Shown here piece by piece: positions 19,388 through 29,563 of a DNA stretch of 64,000 nt. Every line of letters starts with the position of its first letter. The stretch's first letter is position 1. Position numbers and translations under genes: made by a program. The notes under the pieces were generated by a model, which saw only the letters and a list, made by a program, of their open reading frames with translations, did not search any database and had not been told where the DNA came from. Source of the DNA: Flavobacterium piscis (GTDB lineage: Bacteria > Bacteroidota > Bacteroidia > Flavobacteriales > Flavobacteriaceae); NCBI RefSeq assembly GCF_001686925.1, contig NZ_LVEN01000011.1, forward strand, positions 1 to 64,000. Reading direction: 5' to 3'.

Positions 19388-21820
19388 TTATTTTTTCTTT
19401 GTTGATTTTATAGTGATTACGGCTTTATTCAATCCTGAAGAAGTAACTTCAAGATTAATATATCCGGATTCATTATTACTTTTAATAATTACCATAGCGC
19501 GTCCATGCCATGCTGTGCGTGTATTGCCAACATACAAATCACTATCTTTTAAACTGGCATTATCAACTCCGGCAATTGTTCCTGCACCGGTTACCTTGAA
19601 TGTAAGTTCATTCCCGGCATTTGGACTTAAAACTCCATTTTCATCTGTAATTTCAACACTTACATATACTAAATCCTGACTATCAGCTGTAATCGTTTTG
19701 CGATCTGCCTCTAATTTAATCTTTGCTGGCTTACCAGCAGTTTTTAGCATAACCTCTTGAACTTCCTTACCATTTTCTAAACCAAAAGCTTTTAATTCAC
19801 CACTTTCATACGGAATGACATACGTTGCTTTAAATTCCTGTAATTCAGTAGTTTCTTTCTCTCCCATGTTTTTACCATTGAGATACAATCGTACTTTTGG
19901 ATATTTCGAATATACTTCTACTTCAATATTTTTTCCTTCATGACCTGGCCATGTCCAGCTTTCCCATGTTGGCCAAACTGCCCAGGAAGTAAGTTTAATT
20001 GGTCCACTTTCAGGATCTGGCTCGCGAACTGCCATGTATATTTTCTCATTGTCATTGTATAACATACTGCGATAATGAGAAATAGGTTTTCTCCATCCCA
20101 TCAAATCCACATCGCCACAATAGGCACCATGCCATGGATACAAATTCGATTCCCAATGCTCGCCCAAAGGTTCGCCGGGATATATGTAACGACCTATGCC
20201 GGATTCGCCTAGATAATCCATTGCTGTCCAGACAAAATCTCCCAAAATATAATTGTGTTTTTGAACTAAATTCCAATTAGCAAAAGCGTCTTTTGGATAG
20301 GATTCGGTTTGCAGGATAATACGCGAATGCACTCTTTCATGATCTGATACTGCACGATGCAACTGATAATTATAACCTGCCACATCATGAGCTGCCATCA
20401 AAGGATCAAAAATTTCCCAACTCTGATCCCAAGTGGTCATTGCTGATGTTACAGGACGTGTAGCATCTATATTGCGAACAGCATTTGCCAGCATTTTTGC
20501 TGTTTCAACCGCTTCAGGTTTTGATCTTTCAATGATTTCATTACCAATACTCCACATAATTATAGATGGATGGTTGCGATCTCTTAATACCATAGATTCT
20601 ACATCATGTTTCCACCATTTATCAAAAATACTGGCATAGTCGTAAGTATTTTTTTTCTCTCTCCATCCATCAAAAGCTTCATCTATAACCAGCATACCCA
20701 ATCGGTCACAAGCATCCAGAAAAGCTTCAGAAGGAGGATTATGTGACGTTCGCAGCGCATTAAATCCTGCCGCTTTGAGCAATTCTACTTTTCTCTCTTC
20801 TGCACGATCATAAGCGGCAGCTCCCAAAGCACCGTTGTCATGATGTACACAACCACCATTTAAAATTATTTTTTTGCCATTCAATAAAAAACCGTTTTCG
20901 GCACTAAAATCAATTGTTCTAATTCCAAAATCAGTTGTTTTTATTGCAATAGACTTTCCTTCTTTCTTTATAATTGATTTGGCCTGATATAAATTGGGCT
21001 GTTCAACAGACCATAATTTAGGATTCTTGACATTTAGAATCTGGATTATTTCTTTTTCCTCATTAGGCTGAAGCGTTATTTTACTTGCCAAATTTCCGAT
21101 TTCTTTTCCTTTTGCATCTGCAATGACTGTTTCAAACAAAATACTTTGTGTACTTGCACTTTCATTCTTTACAATAGTTTTTGCCTGAACTTTAGCTATA
21201 TTGTTTTTTACTTCTAAAGTAGTAAGGGCAACGCCCCAATTTTTAACATGAACAGGATTTTTTATCAGTAGCCATACATTGCGATATATTCCCGAGCCGC
21301 TATACCATCTACAATTTTTCTGTTGAGAATTATCTACTTTAACTGCTATTGTATTTTTTTGTCCAAATTTTAAATAAGGTGTAAGATCATATTCAAAAGA
21401 AGTATAACCGTAAGGCTGAATACCTATCGATTTTTCATTGATAAATACCTCAGCATTCATGTAAACTCCTTCAAAATAAATAGAAATTTTCTCCCCTTTC
21501 CATTCAAAGGGAACAGAAAATGTTTTTCGATACCAGCCAATTCCCATTGGATAAAAACCACCATCACCACCACTTACATTAGTTTTTTCTGATTTTCCTT
21601 CGATACTCCAATCGTGTGGTAAATTCAATTTTCTCCAACTATTATCATCAAAATCTATTAAACTATTATTTGGAGAGTCTCCTAAAGAAAACTTCCAGTC
21701 AACATTGAAACGTTGTTTCTGTTCGATATTTTTATGCTGAGCTATGCTATTTGAAAGACAGCCTAGTAACAATAAATTAATAAATAGTAAAGTTTTTCTA
21801 AAATGTTTTATCCCGGTCAT
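19388..21820 (-). CDS. Glycoside hydrolase family 2 (beta-galactosidase/glucuronidase type)
   Basis: GH2 enzymes remove terminal beta-linked galactose, glucuronate or mannose. This 810-residue protein shows the N-terminal jelly-roll (about 38-190, with NLPHDW and GIGWYRKTF), an Ig-like domain, the TIM barrel with acid/base Glu 428 in SIGNEI and nucleophile Glu 506 in LQTESYP, then two C-terminal beta domains (about 600-810). The N-terminal signal resembles a lipoprotein signal (LLLLGCLS). It lies between a GH43 gene (147 bp upstream) and a DUF2264 gene. Beta-galactosidase or beta-glucuronidase are both possible. The architecture is the Bacteroidota type with extra C-terminal domains, different from the LacZ-type paralogue at 42687-45800. 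Confidence 0.88.
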   Translation of the reverse strand: MTGIKHFRKTLLFINLLLLGCLSNSIAQHKNIEQKQRFNVDWKFSLGDSPNNSLIDFDDNSWRKLNLPHDWSIEGKSEKTNVSGGDGGFYPMGIGWYRKTFSVPFEWKGEKISIYFEGVYMNAEVFINEKSIGIQPYGYTSFEYDLTPYLKFGQKNTIAVKVDNSQQKNCRWYSGSGIYRNVWLLIKNPVHVKNWGVALTTLEVKNNIAKVQAKTIVKNESASTQSILFETVIADAKGKEIGNLASKITLQPNEEKEIIQILNVKNPKLWSVEQPNLYQAKSIIKKEGKSIAIKTTDFGIRTIDFSAENGFLLNGKKIILNGGCVHHDNGALGAAAYDRAEERKVELLKAAGFNALRTSHNPPSEAFLDACDRLGMLVIDEAFDGWREKKNTYDYASIFDKWWKHDVESMVLRDRNHPSIIMWSIGNEIIERSKPEAVETAKMLANAVRNIDATRPVTSAMTTWDQSWEIFDPLMAAHDVAGYNYQLHRAVSDHERVHSRIILQTESYPKDAFANWNLVQKHNYILGDFVWTAMDYLGESGIGRYIYPGEPLGEHWESNLYPWHGAYCGDVDLMGWRKPISHYRSMLYNDNEKIYMAVREPDPESGPIKLTSWAVWPTWESWTWPGHEGKNIEVEVYSKYPKVRLYLNGKNMGEKETTELQEFKATYVIPYESGELKAFGLENGKEVQEVMLKTAGKPAKIKLEADRKTITADSQDLVYVSVEITDENGVLSPNAGNELTFKVTGAGTIAGVDNASLKDSDLYVGNTRTAWHGRAMVIIKSNNESGYINLEVTSSGLNKAVITIKSTKKK

Positions 21821-21967
21821 TAGTATCGAACTGTTTTTAGTTAATTATAAATCATTCACACCTATTTATTTTTTTCTAATTGAATAGAAATAAAAAATAA
21901 GTGTAAAAATAACAATTATAATATAAAATTATTACTATAAATATTGCTAACTTGCTCTGATGATGTC

Positions 21968-22993
21968 TTAAGGCAAATAGGGTTTTATTACCACTAATTT
22001 ATCTCCCGATAAATCAACCTCAAATAATTTTGGAATTCTGACTGTTTTATCCCCCGCTTTTCTATGGCTATGAACCGACATTAGCCATTTGCCTTCAAAG
22101 GTTTTAAACAACATACCATGACCAAAATTTGGTGGTGTAATGGGATCTTTTTCCTGAATCCACGGACCATCTAAAGTACCGCTTTGAGAATAGGCTACTC
22201 CCTGGGTATAAACGTCATAAATCCAGCTTGTCCAAATCATTCCTAAACGTCCGGAGCCTGTGTTAAACAAATAGGGTCCATCGGTAACTTTATTTGGTTT
22301 GTCATTATTGTTGGCATCTTTTTCTCTGCTCCAGGGAGAATCGCTTGCTTTAAAAAGTAATTTTCCTTCTCCAATGGATCCGCTTAAATCCGGTTTTAGT
22401 TCTATTTTTTCCATGGTTCCATTACCATTTTGCAGCCATTCATAACAATAAATCATATACGGTTTTCCGTTTTTATCTACCCAAAATGTACCATCAAGCG
22501 TTGGTTTATCAGCAGGCAAATAAATATCATCTTTCATGGGTACATACGGCCCCTGAGCATTATTGCTCACCAAAATATGACTCGCGCGACGCTCAATAGG
22601 AATGCCGGCAACTGTATCTATTATTTTTTTCTTATTTGTAAAAGTGGCGAAGTAGTAATATTTATTTTTATACAAATGGAGTTCTGCAGCCCAAATCATA
22701 GGATTTGCTCCCATCCAGGAATTTGGGTTTGTTTGGGCGACATCATAAGGACCATTCCATGATTTTAAATCTTTGCTTTTCCAAAGCAAACCGCCTGTTC
22801 CGGTCATATAATACATATTGGTTTTCCTGTCTGCTAAAATAGCCGGATCGCTCAATCGGATAGAGTCTAAAGGAACAGCTTCTTTTACAGGTCTTTTTTT
22901 CTGGGCATGTGCCGTTGAAAAATATAAAAAAAACGTACACATAGAAAAAACAAGAAGTGCTTTCTGTTTCAAATAATTTTGCTTTGCTTTCAT
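21968..22993 (-). CDS. Glycoside hydrolase family 43 protein with Asp in the usual acid position
   Basis: This 341-residue exported protein is a five-bladed GH43 propeller. RLSDPAI gives the catalytic base Asp and TLDGTFW the pKa-modulating Asp. The usual general-acid segment EGP reads TDGPYL here, so the expected Glu is Asp. Signal peptide residues 1-30 end in AHA. GH43 members in plant-polysaccharide loci are mostly arabinofuranosidases, xylosidases or galactosidases; the subfamily could not be fixed by eye. It is the first gene of a GH43-GH2-DUF2264 group and is preceded by a block of nested palindromes. The Asp may shift activity, or the true acid may be elsewhere. Confidence 0.82.
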   Translation of the reverse strand: MKAKQNYLKQKALLVFSMCTFFLYFSTAHAQKKRPVKEAVPLDSIRLSDPAILADRKTNMYYMTGTGGLLWKSKDLKSWNGPYDVAQTNPNSWMGANPMIWAAELHLYKNKYYYFATFTNKKKIIDTVAGIPIERRASHILVSNNAQGPYVPMKDDIYLPADKPTLDGTFWVDKNGKPYMIYCYEWLQNGNGTMEKIELKPDLSGSIGEGKLLFKASDSPWSREKDANNNDKPNKVTDGPYLFNTGSGRLGMIWTSWIYDVYTQGVAYSQSGTLDGPWIQEKDPITPPNFGHGMLFKTFEGKWLMSVHSHRKAGDKTVRIPKLFEVDLSGDKLVVIKPYLP

Positions 22994-23383
22994 AACTTTA
23001 AAAATATTTTGCCTGTTTACAAGACCTAATTTATTACTTTAGAAATACTTATAACCTGTTGGGTGTAGTTATTTTTAACACATAGTAACATAGAAATTAT
23101 TCACTCAAAAAAGGCGTTTCACTTTCACCAATCCATCCCGATCGCTGTCCTACTGTCTGGACACAATATTATAAGTCAATTTTAAACACGAATTTCACAA
23201 ATTTGCACAAATTTCAACGGTCGGCTTAGTTGTGAAATTAATTTCACAAACTAATTAGTGGTAATTAGTGAAATTCGTGTTTATTTTTGATTACTTTTTT
23301 CCAAAATCATGAAATCTATGTTTCTATGTGTTTAATTATTTTTTATAAATTACACCTAACTGGTTGCTTATTACTATATAATT
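22994..23383. repeat. Intergenic nested palindromes, 390 bp
   Basis: Three inverted repeats are nested. The outer one is AACACATAGTAACATAG (from 23077) against CTATGTTTCTATGTGTT (to 23332), with one mismatch. The middle one is a perfect 15-bp pair AAACACGAATTTCAC (23184-23198) and GTGAAATTCGTGTTT (23268-23282). The inner one is the perfect palindrome TGTGAAATTAATTTCACA (23231-23248). The outer repeat and the string AAGGCGTTTCACTT recur near 42528-42664, so this is a dispersed element. No gene or clear promoter was seen. Confidence 0.75.
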
Positions 23384-24517
23384 TTATTGATTTTCTGTAA
23401 AAGAAGCCAAACTCCATTGATCAAACCATTTCAAAACCGGTTTCCCATTACTAAAAGATATCGGCAGCCAAACATAACTCCCTTCAATTGCGTTTTCCGG
23501 TTTCCAGCGGTCGGCCATAAAAATAAACTGATCCTTTTTGCCCGGAACAGGAAGAATATAAGTGCTTTGCGAATGAAAGGTCAGTGAGGCATCTTTACCC
23601 ACACCCGGATTTCCTAAAGATTCCCAAGGTCCCCAAATAGATTTGGCCGAAAAAGAACGCGCTTCATTGGGTTCCCAGCCCGTACAGCCGGAAGTAATCA
23701 TATAATAAACACCGTCTTTTTTAAAAATGGCGGGGGCTTCATTATGTCCGGCCGGTGCCACTCTTGTCCATTTTTCTGTAAAATCTAAATAATCATCTGT
23801 AAGTTCTGAAATATGAAGTGTCAGGTTTTCTTCCGAAGAATGAATAAGGTAGGCTTTCTCATCATCATCAACATACACCGTCATGTCTCTCGACATTTGC
23901 CCTTTATCAAAATCCTTGCGAACCAGCATTCCGTTTTTGATTGCCGTCAGCCATTGCGGGCTCCAGGATTTCAATGCAGCTTCATTATTTCCCGCTTTTT
24001 TAAATTCATCCTTAAAATCTAGTGGCCAGACCCCTTTATTTGGGCGGTAGGACTTTTTAAATTTAAAAGGTCCTTTTGGAGAATCACTTATCGCAACAGC
24101 GGCTTTGGCAGCATTATACCCCTGCCCTTTCAGCTCTAAATGAAACCACATAACATATTTACCGGTTTTTTTATTAAAAATAACTTTTGGACGTTCCATC
24201 ACACAGCCTTTTGTAATTTCAGAATTACTATCCTGCTCTACTTTTAGCACAATACCTTCATTATGCCAATTGTACAAATCTTTTGAGGTATAACAGCTTA
24301 TTCCTTCTAAAGATACATTTCCTGCACGGCCTGAAGTTTTGTATTCTCCGTACCAATAATACATGCCGTCAACAAAAAGAATACCGCCTCCGTGGGCATT
24401 AATATGAACACCATCTGTATCTTTCCACTGTTTTCCCGGAACAAATGAATTGTTCTGCGAAAAAACAAAAGAACATACAAAACTTATAACGATCGAAAAT
24501 TTTAATCTTAATCTCAT
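23384..24517 (-). CDS. GH43 subfamily 24-like exo-beta-1,3-galactanase
   Basis: Exo-beta-1,3-galactanases release galactose from the backbone of type II arabinogalactans and can bypass side chains. The 377-residue protein has a signal peptide ending FVFSQ and the GH43_24 hallmarks INAHGGGI, YYWYGEYK and MERPKVIFN. The three residues considered functional in this subfamily are visible as Glu 108 (MERPK), Glu 260 (GHNEAPAIF) and Gln 317 (FHSQSTY). The Gln replaces the Asp base of other GH43 enzymes, as reported for the fungal and clostridial members. The gene follows GH16 with a 1-bp gap, so an endo and an exo enzyme are translationally linked. Substrate assignment is from family knowledge. Confidence 0.8.
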   Translation of the reverse strand: MRLRLKFSIVISFVCSFVFSQNNSFVPGKQWKDTDGVHINAHGGGILFVDGMYYWYGEYKTSGRAGNVSLEGISCYTSKDLYNWHNEGIVLKVEQDSNSEITKGCVMERPKVIFNKKTGKYVMWFHLELKGQGYNAAKAAVAISDSPKGPFKFKKSYRPNKGVWPLDFKDEFKKAGNNEAALKSWSPQWLTAIKNGMLVRKDFDKGQMSRDMTVYVDDDEKAYLIHSSEENLTLHISELTDDYLDFTEKWTRVAPAGHNEAPAIFKKDGVYYMITSGCTGWEPNEARSFSAKSIWGPWESLGNPGVGKDASLTFHSQSTYILPVPGKKDQFIFMADRWKPENAIEGSYVWLPISFSNGKPVLKWFDQWSLASFTENQ

Positions 24518-24518
24518 C

Positions 24519-25373
24519 TTATTTCTTTTTTTGATAAACCCTTATGTAATCTATAATGTATTTTGACGGAAGATCTGCACTGGTAAATTCCCCACCATTT
24601 ATTCCTCCTACAGCCAGATTTACTAACAGGTAATGAGGCTGCTGAAACGAAAGTATAGTTTGGTCCGGCGTATTTATGGTTTTGTCGATAGTAATCTCAT
24701 TTAATAACTGATCATCTACATATAATTTAATTGACTTTGCATCCCAATCCATTTTCCAGACATGAAATTGGTTTGCCCAGGAATTATCTTTAAAGTCTGT
24801 GAGTTTTACTGCTTCGGCGTCCCAGGCTGTATTGCCGTCGTTTGATTTCCATGCGGCATTGGCTAATATTTTTCCTGTATAATATTCCATGATATCAATT
24901 TCGCCATTGGCAGGCCAGTTGCCTTTTATACCCAAACTCCAGAAAGCCGGCCACATTCCTTTTCCGGTTGGGATCTTGGCACGCATTTCGAATCTTCCGT
25001 ATTGCCAGGAATGTTTTCCGCGAGTAATCAAACAAGAAGAGGTAACTTTTATCGAATCTCTGTTTTTGGCAAAATCTTTATGGTTTTTAGCCACAAAATT
25101 GGGATTGGGTCTGTTTGCATTTCTGGCTTCAATAATCAAAAAACCATCTTTGCAAAAGGCGTTTTCTTTTTGATACCATTGATTTTCCTGATTTCTCACA
25201 AAACCTGTTTCGTAATTCCAGTTCTTTTCATCCGGAGAACCATTTTTATTAAATTCATCTGCCCAAACCAACTTATAATCTTCATATTTTGAAGATTTCG
25301 GTTTGCGGGTGACGAAACCAAAAATCAGTATCAGAACAATACCTAACACCAAAAACTTACCAATAAATCTCAT
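24519..25373 (-). CDS. Glycoside hydrolase family 16 endo-enzyme (beta-1,3-galactanase or laminarinase type)
   Basis: GH16 enzymes cut beta-1,3 or beta-1,4 glucans and galactans internally. This 284-residue protein has an N-terminal membrane or signal segment (MRFIGKFLVLGIVLILIFGF) and one jelly-roll domain. The catalytic EIDIME motif supplies nucleophile Glu 158 and acid/base Glu 163, and GRFEMRAKIPTGKGMWPAFW is the conserved cleft strand. The sequence groups with the laminarinase-like subfamily that also contains Bacteroides endo-beta-1,3-galactanases. Its tight coupling to a GH43_24 gene favours galactan. No Cys follows the hydrophobic segment in lipobox position, so anchoring is by the uncleaved segment or it is released. 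Confidence 0.85.
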   Translation of the reverse strand: MRFIGKFLVLGIVLILIFGFVTRKPKSSKYEDYKLVWADEFNKNGSPDEKNWNYETGFVRNQENQWYQKENAFCKDGFLIIEARNANRPNPNFVAKNHKDFAKNRDSIKVTSSCLITRGKHSWQYGRFEMRAKIPTGKGMWPAFWSLGIKGNWPANGEIDIMEYYTGKILANAAWKSNDGNTAWDAEAVKLTDFKDNSWANQFHVWKMDWDAKSIKLYVDDQLLNEITIDKTINTPDQTILSFQQPHYLLVNLAVGGINGGEFTSADLPSKYIIDYIRVYQKKK

Positions 25374-25433
25374 TTTTACTCTGTTTATTTTTATCTAAAA
25401 TTAATATTGAACTCAGTCCAAACATTTTAAATA

Positions 25434-25453
25434 AGGGATCCCGAAAGATCCCT
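25434..25453 (-). terminator. Terminator after the GH128-like gene
   Basis: A 7-bp perfect stem AGGGATC/GATCCCT with a 6-nt loop is followed on the minus strand by TTATTTAAAATG. It lies 51 bp after the GH128-like stop codon and 61 bp before the GH16 start, so it may end or attenuate the upstream operon. Confidence 0.55.
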
Positions 25454-25503
25454 CATCACTACTAAACTAAAAAACCAATACTTTTTTGTTTTGTCTGCAA
25501 ATT

Positions 25504-28500
25504 TTATTTTTTAATGATTCTGATTGCGGCATCCGGATGCGACTGAATCTTAACCAGATAAATTCCGCGAGGCTGATTTTCGATATTCAGATGCACTTTT
25601 CCATTTTCAATTGCATAATTTGATCTCGAAATTAATTTTGAATCTGAGGTATAAATTGCAATTGCAACGGTAGTTTCATTGGTTGGTAAAAAAACATCAA
25701 ACTGACCATTGGTAGGATTTGGAAACGCGCTAATAGCAACTGATAAATCTCCTTCTGAGGAATTTAAAGTCAAAGCATTTTTAGCCATAAACGTACTTAG
25801 CGTTGCTTGCGTTTTAACCTGTAAAGCCGACGAATACTGACTTTCGCCCCCGGCATTTTCTGAGGCTATTTTGTAGAAGTAATCTTTGTTTGCTTCTAAA
25901 TTTGTATCGCTGAAAATAGTGTCTTTTACATATTCCCCTATACTTTCATAAGTACCGTTTACTGTTGCTGCTCTTTTTATTTTATAAGATGCTGCATCTG
26001 CAACTACCGACCATTTTAAGTTGATGGCTGATGTTGATACTGCCTCGCCCTGAAAATTGGTTGGAATTGCCGGAATAGCAGGCTGATCATAAACCAAAAT
26101 AGCGGAGTAAGCTGACTCGACATTGTCTTTACCTACTACTTTAATTCTGTATTCTGCGTGACTACGAACCTGATCTGTTTTTTCAAGAACATTATAATTT
26201 GTTGATTCATAGAAAACTGAAAATGCACTTTCGCCAGTTAGCTTTCTTTCTAAAATATATTTGTTGACCAATTCCTGATTACTTCCAGTCCATTTTACGG
26301 TAATATTTTTATAATCTGATGACAGCGTATAACTCAACGTTTCTACTTTTGTTTTCCATAACGGAATGTATTCCTTACCTGAACTATAGGCTTTCGCCGA
26401 TGCATTTTTAGCATAATATTCTCCTGCCGGCGTTAGTACGGTGTAACTTGTAGCGGTGCTGGATATAACCGGCGCTGTTTGAAGCCATACATAATTTTGC
26501 CAGTTTGGATTTCTGGTTTTAAAAGCATCATCTATAGTTACATACATTGCTCTGGAATCCTGTACCCAATTGTAAATCGAATAACGCTCGATATAATCAG
26601 TCGTTTCAAGCACATTTAATACTGCTGCCAAATCATTTTTATGCTTAATAGCATTTGCATCTGTAAGTAAAACAGGCCCGTCTGGAAAATTGTTGCCTGT
26701 CCAGTTTGCACCGACATTCCATTCTGTAATCCAGATGGGTCTGTGGTATTTATCATAAATGTTCTGTAAATCACTTTTCCATTGTGCGGCAGTTTTATAC
26801 CAGTAACAATGAAGTGCGACATAATCAACTCGATAATTATTGGCTTCTGCCTGTGTCATAAAATTAGCCATCCACGGATTAAACGGATCTGATGTTGCCG
26901 GAGATCCTACTCTTAATCCTGATTTCAAAAGAGCCGGCCAGGAACTTATTGCAGCTTCAACTGTCATATTAGCCTGATCAGGACGATCTGGTTCGTTAAA
27001 TCCTAATAAATGAGTGTAACCATCTTTTGTATAAGCTGGTGTAAATGAAGGCCACCATTGTGTTTGACGAATTGGTACATATTCTACATTTGGCGTAGTA
27101 TCCATTCCGGTATTCCAATTGTAATACCAGGTAATATTGGTGGCATTTATAGCTTCTGTACTTCCGCCGGCAAGTCCTTTTTTATTGACCTGATGCCATT
27201 TCATTGTTCTAACAAACGAAATTGTACTTTTTAAATTAAGGGGTAAAACCGCAACTTCAAGATCCTCGTTTTCAGCTATATAAACCCTGCTGTATCCGGA
27301 TCCGTCTGCACTTGTCGCAAAAGTTGCCATGTATCCTTTTTTTAGTTTGAATGATCTAATGGCATTATCAAAAGATCCTAAATTATCAAATGGTGTTACG
27401 GTACTATATTGTTGGGATGATCCGGCAAAATTCTCGTCGGTAAAAACCTGTAGAGGCTGATAATCGACTGAATACGCTGATACAACAGCCCCCGACCCAT
27501 AATTGGTAACATTTGCGTTTGTTCCATTACCTGCCAAAACTCCGTTTATCGAAACATACTGTAACTGCGAACTAATAACTTCGCTTGGTTTTACATTTTC
27601 GAAATACAAACGCGCATCGGCTGAATTCAAATTTACTGTTGAATTGATTAAAGGATTGTATGCGTTTTTTACATACAAAGATGCCGATCCGTTTAAAATT
27701 ACTTTTGATTTGGTATAAGCTGCAACAGTTGCGTTGCCTGTAATCTCTATTGTTTGCAGCGAAGGGCTAATAACTTTCTCCGGTGCATATGCCACATTCT
27801 CAAAAGTGACTGATGTAATAGCCATATCGACAGCTCCGGTTGCATAATTTTTACCAATAACAATATTGGCTGTCTGCTGTTCCTGAACTTTTAGATCTCC
27901 TATTCCAAAAAGTGCTTTGGCTCCGGTGATATTGATGTAATACGTTCCGGCACTTTGAGACTGAAATAACAAATCGCCTTTTCGTAATGCATTAGCAGCG
28001 CCTGTTACAAAATTTTTAGACGCCACAACTGTTCCTCCGCCATTAGCTGCTGTAGAAACAGATACACTTATTGCAGCACCCGGACTTAAATTAGAAATGT
28101 ACTCATAGATCCAGGAAAATTGATATCCTTTTGAAGCTTCTAAGGAAACCGGAAAAGAATATACCGAATTTTGAAGTGCCGTTGTATCCCATCTCATATA
28201 GAGTAATCTTCCCGAAAAATTAGTCGCATCAGATTCGAAAGTATGACCGGAAGTTACATCCATAAATCGTGTTCCGCTGGTACTGTTGGCTGTATTAAAA
28301 ATGGTTGGAGCCGTAACATTTGTCCACGCGTAAGCAGCAGGAGTTCCGGCGTTATCATTAAAATAACCGTCCCATGTATTGATTATGTTGGAAGATTTCA
28401 ATTTCAAATCGGCGATGGCCATTAATCCGTAATCCCCCGTGATGGTCAGGTAATAATTGCCATCAAAATTGGAAACAAAAGATAAATCGCCCTTTCTTAA

Positions 28501-29382
28501 TTTATTGGCATTGCCCGTTGTAAATGTTTTAGAAGCAATAACACCAGATCCGTCAGCGCCTGATGCTATTGCTACATTTAATTTGGCACCCGGAGCAGCA
28601 TTCGAAATGTATTCGTAAATCCATGAAAATTCATATCGCAAACCTTGTTCTAATTTTACAGGAAAACTATAGGTTGCAGCTGAATAACTGGCATTATCCC
28701 AACGAATGTACATGATTCTTCCGCTGAAAACTGAATTATCAGATTCAAATGTATGTCCGGAAGTTACATCCAGATATCGTACGCCAGAGGTTGAATTTGC
28801 AGTATTCCACGGAAGTGCCGTAGAAGTACTTGCCCAGCCATAATCGTTCGGTTTTCCGGAATTATTTCCTGTTACTCCAGCCCATCTTCCTAATAAATTA
28901 TCGGCACCATATGCTATTGTCGTACCTGAATTATCATTTAAAAAATCAAGTGTTTTAGACGTTAAATAATGTCCGTCCTGATAAATATTTGCCACACCGT
29001 TTTTTATGGCATATCTGTACGTTTGTTCCTGTGCATTATCTACAGAAGTACTTATATTTTCAGGTGATGATAAAATTGTAGTAGCATTAAAAGTTGTTTT
29101 ATCCAAAGAGGTTCTAAACCCAAGTCCTATTGCATTTTTAACCTCAACATCTAAACCCCTGCCTACAGCGGCATTAATTCTGGCTTTAATTTCTAAGGTA
29201 AATTCCGTTTGACTGGATAAAGGAAATGATAAAACATCTGAAGTCACTGCATTTGTAAAAGTTTTAGAACCGTTTAATGTGGTGGCTAAATTTGCTTTTA
29301 CCGGCAGATTAGGCGCTTGTGCCTGTATATTGAATACAAAGACCGATAACCAGAATAATAAAAATATGTATAGTTTTTTCAT
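25504..29382 (-). CDS. Type IX secreted multidomain glycosyl hydrolase, GH128-like catalytic core
   Basis: This 1292-residue exported protein combines several modules. After the signal peptide comes a LamG-like segment (about 30-160). Then two tandem copies of a roughly 165-residue domain follow (about 165-330 and 335-500), each with TSGHTFESD, YSFPV and FSWIYEYIS. The catalytic core (about 740-960) resembles the Asl1/GH128 type, with Glu 797 in GFNEPD and Glu 887 in WITEWNVG as probable acid/base and nucleophile. Two fibronectin-III-like domains follow (about 1010-1210). The C-terminal 75 residues (AFPNPTNGQF to RIIKK) are a type A T9SS sorting domain. Characterised GH128 enzymes cut beta-1,3-glucan; a beta-1,3-galactan target would be new. 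It is 423 bp downstream of susD. Confidence 0.82.
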   Translation of the reverse strand: MKKLYIFLLFWLSVFVFNIQAQAPNLPVKANLATTLNGSKTFTNAVTSDVLSFPLSSQTEFTLEIKARINAAVGRGLDVEVKNAIGLGFRTSLDKTTFNATTILSSPENISTSVDNAQEQTYRYAIKNGVANIYQDGHYLTSKTLDFLNDNSGTTIAYGADNLLGRWAGVTGNNSGKPNDYGWASTSTALPWNTANSTSGVRYLDVTSGHTFESDNSVFSGRIMYIRWDNASYSAATYSFPVKLEQGLRYEFSWIYEYISNAAPGAKLNVAIASGADGSGVIASKTFTTGNANKLRKGDLSFVSNFDGNYYLTITGDYGLMAIADLKLKSSNIINTWDGYFNDNAGTPAAYAWTNVTAPTIFNTANSTSGTRFMDVTSGHTFESDATNFSGRLLYMRWDTTALQNSVYSFPVSLEASKGYQFSWIYEYISNLSPGAAISVSVSTAANGGGTVVASKNFVTGAANALRKGDLLFQSQSAGTYYINITGAKALFGIGDLKVQEQQTANIVIGKNYATGAVDMAITSVTFENVAYAPEKVISPSLQTIEITGNATVAAYTKSKVILNGSASLYVKNAYNPLINSTVNLNSADARLYFENVKPSEVISSQLQYVSINGVLAGNGTNANVTNYGSGAVVSAYSVDYQPLQVFTDENFAGSSQQYSTVTPFDNLGSFDNAIRSFKLKKGYMATFATSADGSGYSRVYIAENEDLEVAVLPLNLKSTISFVRTMKWHQVNKKGLAGGSTEAINATNITWYYNWNTGMDTTPNVEYVPIRQTQWWPSFTPAYTKDGYTHLLGFNEPDRPDQANMTVEAAISSWPALLKSGLRVGSPATSDPFNPWMANFMTQAEANNYRVDYVALHCYWYKTAAQWKSDLQNIYDKYHRPIWITEWNVGANWTGNNFPDGPVLLTDANAIKHKNDLAAVLNVLETTDYIERYSIYNWVQDSRAMYVTIDDAFKTRNPNWQNYVWLQTAPVISSTATSYTVLTPAGEYYAKNASAKAYSSGKEYIPLWKTKVETLSYTLSSDYKNITVKWTGSNQELVNKYILERKLTGESAFSVFYESTNYNVLEKTDQVRSHAEYRIKVVGKDNVESAYSAILVYDQPAIPAIPTNFQGEAVSTSAINLKWSVVADAASYKIKRAATVNGTYESIGEYVKDTIFSDTNLEANKDYFYKIASENAGGESQYSSALQVKTQATLSTFMAKNALTLNSSEGDLSVAISAFPNPTNGQFDVFLPTNETTVAIAIYTSDSKLISRSNYAIENGKVHLNIENQPRGIYLVKIQSHPDAAIRIIKK

Positions 29383-29563
29383 ATGAAATATTTGTTATAA
29401 AAATTATTTTAAAATTTTTGTTTCATGCTTTCATTGGTAACCGACAAAATTATTTGCTAAGAAATTGTGCTTCTTCTAAGTTGAATTTAAAGAAGTATTA
29501 CACTATTTCTTCTGCTATTATTAACAGGTATTTTTTTTAGTGTATTATGGAGTTTAAAAGGTG

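Noticed and set aside
23101..23383. Possible insertion sequence at the nested palindromes
   Set aside because: No transposase reading frame, target duplication or terminal repeat of IS type was found.
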